A stretch of 50,415 nucleotides of DNA from a virus. The notes beneath the pieces are model-generated. The model did not search any database. It had not been told where the DNA came from and saw nothing but the letters and a program-made list of their open reading frames with translations. The position numbers and the translations under genes were made by a program. The stretch lies in the IMG/VR virus record IMGVR_UViG_3300046515_000274, positions 1 through 50,415 of that record. One strand, 5' to 3'. Positions 15,360-21,103 of this stretch are shown in pieces; positions within the stretch are counted from its first letter, which is position 1; the number at the start of each line of letters is the position of its first letter.

Positions 15360-15643
15360 TGGCAGGTTCCTCCTATGGTTTTTGATCCGCGCCATGCTCG
15401 TCGCCGGGTTTCCCCACCACTGCCTGCTGCAGCTACTGGCTACGCATCAGGTGGCTCGCATGGTTTGGCGTCCTCCCATGAGGGGAGTCCGGCAGCTATC
15501 CAGAGGCTGCGTGGTCGACGACTTAGCTTGTCCCGACCCAGGTAATGGCCTGGGTGCGTCGAGGTGGTCACGTCTGGTTGTGTAAAGAGCGGTGGCCGGT
15601 GAGGGCCTCGGCAGTCCCTGGTGAGTGACTGCGTGTTGATGCA

Positions 15644-15672
15644 AATATCACGCATCGTGTTTTTTATGTCAA
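15644..15672 (-). promoter_or_regulatory. Leftward early promoter (PL-like)
   Basis: On the minus strand, TTGACA (15667-15672), a 17-bp spacer and GATATT (15644-15649). The -35 is perfect and the -10 matches 4 of 6. An operator dyad (CACGCATCGTG, 15649-15659) sits in the spacer and another (15673-15683) adjoins the -35, as expected for a repressed phage early promoter. Confidence 0.75.
15649..15659. promoter_or_regulatory. Repressor operator, left site 1
   Basis: CACGCATCGTG, arms CACG/CGTG around three bases. Its reverse complement CACGATGCGTG is identical to the site in the cro promoter at 18175-18185. It overlaps the PL-like spacer and -10. Confidence 0.65.
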
Positions 15673-15683
15673 CACAATGTGTG
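15673..15683. promoter_or_regulatory. Repressor operator, left site 2
   Basis: CACAATGTGTG, arms CACA/TGTG around ATG; same 4-3-4 layout as the other dyads. It lies directly upstream of the PL-like -35. Confidence 0.55.
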
Positions 15684-15730
15684 ATTTATTTTGCCTGAGG
15701 TTGTGTTGAGGATTTTCCCTACGAGGCGGG

Positions 15731-15759
15731 TTCACGTTTCACGAGGCGTGATGTATGCT
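15731..15759 (+). promoter_or_regulatory. Candidate promoter of the DUF1654 gene, with operator
   Basis: TTCACG (15731-15736), a 17-bp spacer and TATGCT (15754-15759), about 40 bp before the DUF1654 start. The spacer contains the dyad CACGAGGCGTG (15740-15750), the third site of the same layout, so this promoter may be under the same repressor. Confidence 0.5.
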
Positions 15760-15801
15760 CATTGCAATAGCTGGATGGATATACAGTAAAGGAGATGGCT
15801 T

Positions 15802-16128
15802 ATGTCCAAGCAGAAGAAGACGGCACCACAAGGACGCCAAGAGATGAGCGGGGTAGAGCGGCTCGGGCTGCGGGTTTCGTCGATGATCAATCACCCCATT
15901 GCACAGTCTCAGCGCTGGGTGACAATCCATCGCCTGGACACGGATGGAGACATGGAGTGGGAGGAGGTGATGGGTCTGCTGGCCGAAACGCCGGAATTGG
16001 ACCTGACGTTCAACGATGACGAAAGCGTGACGGTAAGGTGGGAGCCGCAGAGCGCAACTGATCGTGACGACCTGGTGGTGGATAGGGCCTGGGAGGAGGA
16101 AAAGCTTGAGGAGGAGGCGCCTTTCTGA
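15802..16128 (+). CDS. DUF1654 domain protein
   Basis: 108 residues. Residues 20-80 match DUF1654, a family largely confined to Pseudomonas and its phages: GVERLGLRVSSMINHPIAQS, QRWVTIHRLDTDGD, WEEVMGLLAET and SVTVRWEP. The C-terminus is strongly acidic (REW/EEEKLEEEAPF-like). Function unknown. GGAG lies 7 bases upstream of the ATG. It faces the leftward lysogeny operon and ends just before that operon's terminator. Confidence 0.85.
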   Translation: MSKQKKTAPQGRQEMSGVERLGLRVSSMINHPIAQSQRWVTIHRLDTDGDMEWEEVMGLLAETPELDLTFNDDESVTVRWEPQSATDRDDLVVDRAWEEEKLEEEAPF

Positions 16129-16133
16129 CGCCC

Positions 16134-16162
16134 AAAGAAAAGCCCGCACTGCAATGCGGGCT
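16134..16162 (-). terminator. Terminator of the leftward lysogeny operon
   Basis: Read leftward: an 8-bp stem (AGCCCGCA/TGCGGGCT, 16141-16148 with 16155-16162), 6-base loop, then TTTCTTT. It lies 68 bp past the stop of the BRCT gene. Confidence 0.8.
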
Positions 16163-16229
16163 AACGTAGGGAGCGGATGAGCTTTAACTGTGCAGGGGAC
16201 GGTGTGAAAAAAAGCGTGAAGGGCCTCTG

Positions 16230-16733
16230 TTAAGGCAGTTCTCCTGTTTCAAGCAGGTTCAAAAAATCACCGGCACTGATGATAAATGCACCTGCTTCTT
16301 GCGCTTTGGTGACTTTGCTGGGGCCGGCATTATCGCCATAACAAAGAAAAGTCAGCGACTTGCTGGGTGTTTTAACCACCTTCATACCAAATCCCTGGGC
16401 TAGCATTTCCAGCTCGGACCTATAGGAGGCGGAAAAGCCGGTAAAAAGAATCACGTTCGGGCCATTCGAGGTGTTTATAGGCGCCTTGTTGGACGAGGCT
16501 GCAGCCGCCGCGAGATCTGAGGGCCTGGGTCTTGGTGCGGGAGGGGCTGCTTCCTTGAGCAACAAATCCTCGCCTAGAAGGTATTCTACGATCCGGTCCT
16601 TGCGAAACGTTTTAGGGAATGTGTCACCGCCAGCTCTGCCTTGGATGTAGCTAGAGTTTTCGGACCACTGAAGAAGTTCGCGTTCCGTTACTACGCCCTT
16701 CGAGTCGCAATACCTAAACTTGATAATACTCAC
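16230..16733 (-). CDS. BRCT-domain protein with WYL-like N-terminus
   Basis: 167 residues. Residues 1-52 resemble the beta-barrel of WYL-type modules (IKFRYCDSKGVVTERELLQW, then TFRKDRIVEYL). After an Ala/Pro linker, residues ~92-167 form a BRCT domain of the DNA-ligase type (VILFTGFSASYRSELEMLAQ, SLTFLCYGDNAGPSKVTKAQ, then EAGAFIISAGDFLNLL). BRCT units bind DNA ends or phosphopeptides. The GTG start has GGGAG 7 bases upstream. It lies downstream of cI in the same direction, so it is probably expressed in lysogens. Function unknown; a DNA-sensing or defence role is conceivable. Confidence 0.75.
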   Translation of the reverse strand: MSIIKFRYCDSKGVVTERELLQWSENSSYIQGRAGGDTFPKTFRKDRIVEYLLGEDLLLKEAAPPAPRPRPSDLAAAAASSNKAPINTSNGPNVILFTGFSASYRSELEMLAQGFGMKVVKTPSKSLTFLCYGDNAGPSKVTKAQEAGAFIISAGDFLNLLETGELP

Positions 16734-16767
16734 ATTACCGCTCCCTGGTACTTGCCAATGGTCTAGT

Positions 16768-17190
16768 TCAGATAAGTGCTGCTACTTCTTCATCGCCATC
16801 ATTCTGCTGACTTGCAAGTTTGCGAAGGTCTGGAGTGAAAGTTACTACCATCCCGGTCTTTGAGCAGGTGAGGGTGATCTCGGAATCCATATCTATTTCA
16901 AGGTCTTGGCCGCGCAGACCTTGCCATTGGGCCAAGTAGTGTAGTGAGCCGAATTTTTCACTTTTCTTGAGTTTCTTGCTGACGCCGCCCTTCCAGTTCA
17001 GCGGTGGAAGCTCTTCCAATTTGGCGCATGCAGCTAACGCGGGCTTCTGGAGCGCGAGCTTGCGGCCGATCTCCCAAGACTTAATCAGCCCCAAGTCGGC
17101 ACCTTTCCAAATCGAATCCCAGTCTAGACCGAGCCGCTCAGGTTCAGAGTGGCTACGGTGGATTATTCGACTCAATATTGGCTCATCCAT
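16768..17190 (-). CDS. Hypothetical protein in the lysogeny operon
   Basis: 140 residues, no recognised domain. N-terminal half helical (DSIWKGADLGLIKSWEIGRK), then a basic cluster (KKLKKSEKFG) and a beta-rich C-terminal part (DLEIDMDSEITLTCSKTGMV). The ribosome site is weak. Base composition is more AT-rich than the early genes. It sits 34 bp upstream of the BRCT gene and downstream of cI; the two could act together. Confidence 0.65.
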   Translation of the reverse strand: MDEPILSRIIHRSHSEPERLGLDWDSIWKGADLGLIKSWEIGRKLALQKPALAACAKLEELPPLNWKGGVSKKLKKSEKFGSLHYLAQWQGLRGQDLEIDMDSEITLTCSKTGMVVTFTPDLRKLASQQNDGDEEVAALI

Positions 17191-17308
17191 GATGTTATGT
17201 TACTCGTTGACTATGTATCGCTGGGCTTTGCGTTGTGGACGATATCCAAAGTGTTTTCCTCTTCGGATACCTGGGCGCAGTTGGTGGCTTCGGTTGGTCA
17301 AGGCATGG

Positions 17309-18115
17309 CTACACCAAGTGGGCATTCCAGACCAGTAGCACTCGAGCCTGGATGTAGGTCTCGTCAACCCGAATGTCTTCAGGGGGATGATTTGTGTTGT
17401 CCGAGATCATCTTGAAATGCTCTCGACCCTTCTTTTGCAGGCGCTTGATGTATTGATGGCCCTGATGGGAGAAGTAGTAAATCCCGTCGCCCACGAACTC
17501 ACGGATGCTGATGTCAACGACCAGCGGGTCGCGGCTCTTGATGGTTGGCGCCATGGACTGACCGACACCCGTTATGAGCTTCAGATGGAAATGCTCTTTG
17601 AACTCGACCCCCATCTCTCGCAGGTGAGTAGGGCTGACGCGGATGTCTTGCAGCATTTCAGGGAAGTCGTGAGCCACTTCACCATCGCCCATTGCTCCGC
17701 GCACGTCGTAGTGAGCAATCCACACCTCATCGCCCACGAGGCCTGGGCGAACGAAGTCAGCCGCGACGGCACTGCTGGCGCTCGGCTCCTCAGCCGCAGC
17801 AAGGAGGCGCTGACGGGCCTCTTCCGGAATACCTTTGCCGCTCTTTGCGAGCATCTGCCTGACAAGATCAGTCGTACTCCGGGCTGGCGCCGAAACCTCG
17901 GTCACTGCCGCAGAGTTCAGGAGTAGCTCGGACTGGTCGACTCCAAGGGCAGCTGCCATAGCGGCAATATCCGCCAGCGTTGGCTCTCGCGTACCGGCTT
18001 CATAGTTTCCGACGCGTGACTGCGATTTCCAGCCGCAAGCATCTGCCAGCTGGGCCTGGGACATTCCCGTCGCTTTTCTCAAGCGCTTAATGCGCTGGCT
18101 CAGTGATTCATTCAT
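17309..18115 (-). CDS. cI: CI-type prophage repressor (HTH + S24 peptidase)
   Basis: 268 residues. N-terminal HTH (about 5-62; MSQAQLADACGWKSQSRVGN, then YEAGTREPTLADIAAMAAAL) and C-terminal LexA/CI-like S24 domain with Ser187 in GVGQSMAPTI and Lys224 in QYIKRLQKK as the catalytic pair. The expected cleavage site lies in the linker to the S24 domain but no classic Ala-Gly is obvious; Arg-Gly (139-140) is a candidate. It would hold the early promoters shut and be inactivated during the SOS response. Divergent from cro across a 104-bp operator region. Confidence 0.9.
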   Translation of the reverse strand: MNESLSQRIKRLRKATGMSQAQLADACGWKSQSRVGNYEAGTREPTLADIAAMAAALGVDQSELLLNSAAVTEVSAPARSTTDLVRQMLAKSGKGIPEEARQRLLAAAEEPSASSAVAADFVRPGLVGDEVWIAHYDVRGAMGDGEVAHDFPEMLQDIRVSPTHLREMGVEFKEHFHLKLITGVGQSMAPTIKSRDPLVVDISIREFVGDGIYYFSHQGHQYIKRLQKKGREHFKMISDNTNHPPEDIRVDETYIQARVLLVWNAHLV

Positions 18116-18152
18116 GCGCGGGATTTCATCACGAAATGAAATACACGGCTTT

Positions 18153-18163
18153 CACTTATTGTG
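18153..18163. promoter_or_regulatory. Repressor operator, right site 2 (imperfect)
   Basis: CACTTATTGTG: outer CAC/GTG match the other dyads, the inner pair does not. It sits 22 bp from the strong site at 18175, a typical helical spacing between phage operators. Confidence 0.45.
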
Positions 18164-18164
18164 A

Positions 18165-18193
18165 TTGATATTAACACGATGCGTGTTTATCCT
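18165..18193 (+). promoter_or_regulatory. Rightward early promoter (PR-like) for cro
   Basis: TTGATA (18165-18170), 17-bp spacer, TATCCT (18188-18193), 26 bp before the cro ATG. The spacer contains the operator AACACG-ATG-CGTGTT. Same design as the PL-like promoter at 15644-15672. Confidence 0.75.
18175..18185. promoter_or_regulatory. Repressor operator, right site 1
   Basis: CACGATGCGTG centred in the PR-like spacer; the symmetry extends to 6-bp arms (AACACG/CGTGTT, 18173-18187). Identical core to left site 1. Confidence 0.7.
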
Positions 18194-18219
18194 GAGTGCT
18201 AGTCATTGAGGAACCCCGA

Positions 18220-18444
18220 ATGAACAACGTTCGCAAGATCCGGGTAGCTGCGGGGATTAGCCAAGCCCGGCTATGCCGGGAGCTCCGCTGGAACCAGTCG
18301 CGTCTGGCCAACTACGAGGCCGGGCGACGGTGTGTCGGCCTGGATGCGGCCCGGAAGATTGTCGCTGCGCTGAACGGGCTAGGCGCCGAGTGCAGCCTTG
18401 ACGATGTCTTCCCGCCAACGGCTCGCGACCCAGAAGCAGCCTGA
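18220..18444 (+). CDS. cro: Cro-like HTH repressor
   Basis: 74 residues, a single HTH_3/XRE domain: MNNVRKIRVAAGISQARLCR, then ELRWNQSRLANYEAGRRCVG. It would compete with CI for the shared operators and favour lytic growth. The ATG at 18220 has GAGGA about 8 bases upstream; an earlier in-frame ATG at 18196 lies almost on the -10 and is unlikely. It is the first gene of the rightward transcript. Confidence 0.85.
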   Translation: MNNVRKIRVAAGISQARLCRELRWNQSRLANYEAGRRCVGLDAARKIVAALNGLGAECSLDDVFPPTARDPEAA

Positions 18445-18528
18445 TATTTGAATCATTACTGATCTGGCACTGAGCCAGTAGATGACCGAAACACCTGCTG
18501 ATCCATCCAGTACCTGAATCGCAGGCAT

Positions 18529-18551
18529 AAAAAAACCGGGTGGCAGCCCGG
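18529..18551 (-). terminator. Leftward terminator after the two-TM gene
   Basis: Read leftward: stem CCGGG/CCCGG (18536-18540 with 18547-18551) around a 6-base loop, followed by seven T (18529-18535). It ends the leftward cassette 18658-19221 before it reaches cro, on the opposite strand. Confidence 0.75.
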
Positions 18552-18657
18552 CTTCTTCAACAGCAGTTAATCGAGGTCGATTATGCACTCTGCAATGGAT
18601 GCAAGCAACATCAACGCTGTCGTGTCGGTTGATGACGAGCATCAGGACCAAACGCCT

Positions 18658-19125
18658 TCAAGCCAATACGGACACAAGCCATTCCCATACATTCAGTTTC
18701 CGCAAATGACTCTCTCGGCCATGTCGGCGGAGATTCGCGTTGTAGCTTGGCTTTTGCAGGGCGCTGATGACGTGAAGATCCTCGCCGTACAAAACGCTCA
18801 TGCGCTTGTCGAGCTCCTCCAGGGTGAGGTAGTCCTTTTGAGCTCTGAGATCTCCCCAGCGTCTTTTCATTTCCGCGTGCCTGGCTATTTTGTCGCCAGG
18901 TGCCAGAAGGTGATCAATGATCGCGGTAATGGCTATTGCCGCACCAACCCAAGCACCGTACCCCTGAAAGTCGCCTGCCTTACTGAAAACAGCCGTTCCG
19001 CTGACCAGAAAGATGAAGCTGAAGAACCATTTCAGGTGCCTGTAAAGCTTGATATGGCGATTGTTGAGTTCAATCGCGTAGTCAATATCCAGGCCTGCTT
19101 CGTAATGTGTGCGGCAGTAGCTCAT
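18658..19125 (-). CDS. Two-TM protein, SLATT-like (cargo)
   Basis: 155 residues. Two transmembrane helices (about 31-52, LKWFFSFIFLVSGTAVFSKA, and about 57-75, AWVGAAIAITAIIDHLL) are followed by a helical cytoplasmic tail (PGDKIARHAEMKRRWGDLRA, then TLEELDKRMSVLYGED). Two adjacent helices plus a helical tail resemble SLATT proteins, a family proposed as membrane effectors in nucleotide-signal defence; this likeness is by pattern only. AGGTGA is 8 bases upstream of ATG. It is transcribed leftward, opposite to cro and the replication genes, with its own terminator. Confidence 0.7.
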   Translation of the reverse strand: MSYCRTHYEAGLDIDYAIELNNRHIKLYRHLKWFFSFIFLVSGTAVFSKAGDFQGYGAWVGAAIAITAIIDHLLAPGDKIARHAEMKRRWGDLRAQKDYLTLEELDKRMSVLYGEDLHVISALQKPSYNANLRRHGRESHLRKLNVWEWLVSVLA

Positions 19126-19128
19126 ATC

Positions 19129-19221
19129 TTAATTCACCTGACTGGGAGCCGGGGCCGGCTCCGGTGGGGGATTACGGTATACCGGTACCTGTGTTTTGTG
19201 TTCTACATCACCTTGACTCAT
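19129..19221 (-). CDS. 30-residue Pro-rich peptide upstream of the two-TM gene
   Basis: Thirty codons starting MSQGDVEHKTQVPVYR and ending in a run of Pro-Ala/Glu-Pro (PPPEPAPAPSQVN). An AAGGAG ribosome site lies 5 bases upstream, stronger than most in the window. The stop is 3 bp before the ATG of the two-TM gene. The peptide is soluble and disordered. It may be a leader that controls translation of the two-TM gene, or a small partner or inhibitor. Confidence 0.6.
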   Translation of the reverse strand: MSQGDVEHKTQVPVYRNPPPEPAPAPSQVN

Positions 19222-19284
19222 GAGGACTCCTTGGTATGGATTGAAGTGCTTGGCAGCGCGGAAATCCTAGCATGTGAGTCCTCA
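19221..19284. repeat. 9-bp inverted repeat at the start of the leftward cassette
   Basis: TGAGGACTC (19221-19229) and GAGTCCTCA (19276-19284). The left copy overlaps the ribosome site and start of the 30-residue peptide gene. In the leftward mRNA the two arms could pair and hide the ribosome site; as DNA it could be a pair of operator half-sites. Confidence 0.6.
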
Positions 19285-19355
19285 CCTTTTCTTGCTTCGG
19301 AAAATTATGCGTCCCTAATGCAGCGCTCCCGGCTCATGGCTTGTGAGGTGACGTC

Positions 19356-20099
19356 GTGAGTGTACAAGCCATGACCTGGGCTCTGGCCATTCCGAAGTCC
19401 TACCTGGAGAACCCTGCGGCGCGTCACGTCCTGCTCTGCCTAGCCAACTACGCCGGTAGCGATGGGCGCGGCGCCTTCCCGTCGGCTGCCACGCTATCCG
19501 AGGACACCGGCCTGTCAGAGCGCACCATCCGCCTAAAGCTCGACGAGCTGGAAGCAGCTGGCTGGATCGTCGAAGGGAATCAGGCTATCGCCGCTGCTTA
19601 CATCGACCGCCGCGATCGCCGCCCCACTGTGTACGACCTTCAACTTAAGCGAGGTGCATCTGCTGCACCTCGTATAGAACGGGGTGCAGCAAAGCGTACG
19701 GGGTGCAGCTCACAGCAGAACGGGGTGCAGGAAAACGCAGAACGGGGTGCAGCAGCTGCACCCAATACGTCAGTTAACCGATCTACTCACTCTCTGCGCG
19801 AGCCATTCGAAATGTTCCTGGAATGGGTCCCGGATCAGGACCTGCTCAAAGCGTATGCACTCCGTTCGGGGCTCACCTTGGGCAACTTCGGCTCCAAGGC
19901 AATCGCCGGGTTCGTACTCCACCACGACGCGAAGGGCTTGCTGCAGACCGAGAAGCAATGGCTCGCCGCCCTGGTCAACTGGGTGAAATCGGACCTGGCT
20001 CGGGCAGCCCGATCCGCTACCGGCAAACCGAGCGCGCAACAGTCGAGCTCTTTCGATGACGACGACACCTCATGGCTCAACGGGGGAAATGACCAATGA
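19356..20099 (+). CDS. Replication initiator (HTH N-terminus, DnaT-like C-terminus)
   Basis: 247 residues, the O-like initiator. Residues ~8-75 are a winged helix (IPKSYLENPAARHVLLCLAN, then SEDTGLSERTIRLKLDELEA). A Gln/Asn/Ala-rich linker (~105-150) is encoded by the iteron array. Residues ~155-215 resemble DnaT (FLEWVPDQDLLKAYALRSGL, KQWLAALVNWVKSDL). It would bind iterons in its own gene and bring in the helicase loader. GTG start with GAGGTG 5 bases upstream. Coupled by ATGA to the next gene. Confidence 0.85.
   Translation: MSVQAMTWALAIPKSYLENPAARHVLLCLANYAGSDGRGAFPSAATLSEDTGLSERTIRLKLDELEAAGWIVEGNQAIAAAYIDRRDRRPTVYDLQLKRGASAAPRIERGAAKRTGCSSQQNGVQENAERGAAAAPNTSVNRSTHSLREPFEMFLEWVPDQDLLKAYALRSGLTLGNFGSKAIAGFVLHHDAKGLLQTEKQWLAALVNWVKSDLARAARSATGKPSAQQSSSFDDDDTSWLNGGNDQ
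19651..19763. repeat. Iteron array, candidate replication origin
   Basis: ACGGGGTGCAG occurs four times, at 19679-19689, 19698-19708, 19720-19730 and 19742-19752, spaced 19, 22 and 22 bp. Dyads flank the array: GAGGTGCA/TGCACCTC (19651-19658, 19664-19671) and GGGTGCA/TGCACCC (19745-19751, 19757-19763). The array lies inside the initiator gene, like lambda ori within O. Confidence 0.8.
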
Positions 20100-20779
20100 A
20101 CCAGGTAGCCACCATCGCCCACGGTCTTTGGGCAAAAGTTCAAACCGGCCAGTACATCCCTGCTGGAGACACGCTTCCCGCCGAGATCAAGGCCGAGCTC
20201 GATCGCAAAACTGCTGCAGTGATCAATCGGCTGTTCCGTGATCTACGGACCATCTTCAGCGCCTGGAAACAGGCCTGGCCGGACATGAGCACATACAAGG
20301 CTGCCAAGCAGCAGTGGCTGACGGCGTTCCTCGAGGCAGGTATCAACACCTCCGAGCAGCTGCAGTTCGGCCTGATGCGCTGCCGCCAGTCAGGGCGTGA
20401 GTTCATTCCCGCGCCTGGCAAGTTCATCGAGTGGTGCCAGCCATCGCCGGAGATGCTCGGCCTTCCAACCTTGGCGGCCGCATTTCGCGAGGCTACTCGA
20501 AACGCCCATCCGGCGATGGCAGGCCGGGGCAAGTGGAGTCATGACGCGGTGTGGCACGCGGCCAAGGAGTGCGGATTCGAGAATCTCAACAAGCTGCCAT
20601 CCGATGCCAGCTCGAAGCTGTTCGAGCGCAACTACACCATCGCGGTTCGTCGGCTTATGGCCGGTGAGCCGCTGCAAAAGATGCCGCTGGCACTCCCCGC
20701 AGAGGTTGCCGCACCCCGTACCCCGCAAGTCGGAAATTCTGCTCTGGCAGCCATGCGTGCCCGCTTGGCGGGGCGCTGA
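20096..20779 (+). CDS. Replication protein P-like helicase loader
   Basis: 227 residues resembling lambda-P family proteins that deliver host DnaB helicase to the origin. Recognisable features: AAVINRLFRDLRTIFSAWKQ, KQQWLTAFLEAGINTSEQLQ, FGLMRCRQSGREFIPAPGKF (typical P signature), and a Met/Pro-rich tail with LAAMRARLAGR. It overlaps the initiator stop by 4 bp. Confidence 0.85.
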   Translation: MNQVATIAHGLWAKVQTGQYIPAGDTLPAEIKAELDRKTAAVINRLFRDLRTIFSAWKQAWPDMSTYKAAKQQWLTAFLEAGINTSEQLQFGLMRCRQSGREFIPAPGKFIEWCQPSPEMLGLPTLAAAFREATRNAHPAMAGRGKWSHDAVWHAAKECGFENLNKLPSDASSKLFERNYTIAVRRLMAGEPLQKMPLALPAEVAAPRTPQVGNSALAAMRARLAGR

Positions 20780-20806
20780 TCAATCAACCTGCAAGGAGGC
20801 GATCCT

Positions 20807-21103
20807 GTGCGCCAAACAAAACTGACCAAGGCCGCTCGCGGCCGGGAATGCCAAGTGCGCATCCCAGGCGTGTGCAACGGCAACCCGGAAACCACCGTTC
20901 TGGCGCACTACCGCATGGCTGGAACCTGTGGCGTCGGCAGCAAACCGCATGACCTGCAGGGGGCCTGGGCCTGCAGCACTTGCCACGATGTCTGTGACGG
21001 GCGTAGCAAAGCTGTAGACCGAGAGACGGCGCGCCATTACCACGCTGAAGGAGTGATGCGCACCCAAGCGATTCTGCTGGCTGAGGCGGTGGTGGTCGCA
21101 TGA
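20807..21103 (+). CDS. YbcO-like nuclease domain protein (DUF1364)
   Basis: 98 residues with the DUF1364 metal-binding pattern: CQVRIPGVCNGNPETTVLAH, then HDLQGAWACSTCHDVCDGR and a final helix. The YbcO family comprises small Cys4/His-type nucleases common in lambdoid nin regions. GTG start with AAGGAGG 7 bases upstream. Coupled by ATGA to the recombinase gene. Confidence 0.85.
   Translation: MRQTKLTKAARGRECQVRIPGVCNGNPETTVLAHYRMAGTCGVGSKPHDLQGAWACSTCHDVCDGRSKAVDRETARHYHAEGVMRTQAILLAEAVVVA

Larger units (their letters stand above)
15100..15801. other. Leftward early leader and divergent control region
   Basis: About 700 bp without a long gene. It holds a leftward promoter near 15644-15672, three operator-like dyads, a rightward promoter for DUF1654, and a long leftward leader containing very short frames with good ribosome sites (see 15174 and 15260). 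The stretch 15380-15640 shows only tiny frames such as a 10-codon one starting at 15480. Antitermination signals may lie here but none is recognisable by eye. Confidence 0.6.

Noticed and set aside
17149-17415. An 88-codon rightward frame between cI and the 16768 gene
   Set aside because: It overlaps both leftward genes and has no ribosome site or domain.
18583-19359. A 258-codon rightward frame between cro and the initiator, with GAGG upstream and a stop overlapping the initiator GTG
   Set aside because: Attractive by position, but most of it is antisense to the two-TM and peptide genes, which have better protein character, ribosome sites and a terminator. Its first ~25 codons could be the stub of an older gene interrupted by the cassette.
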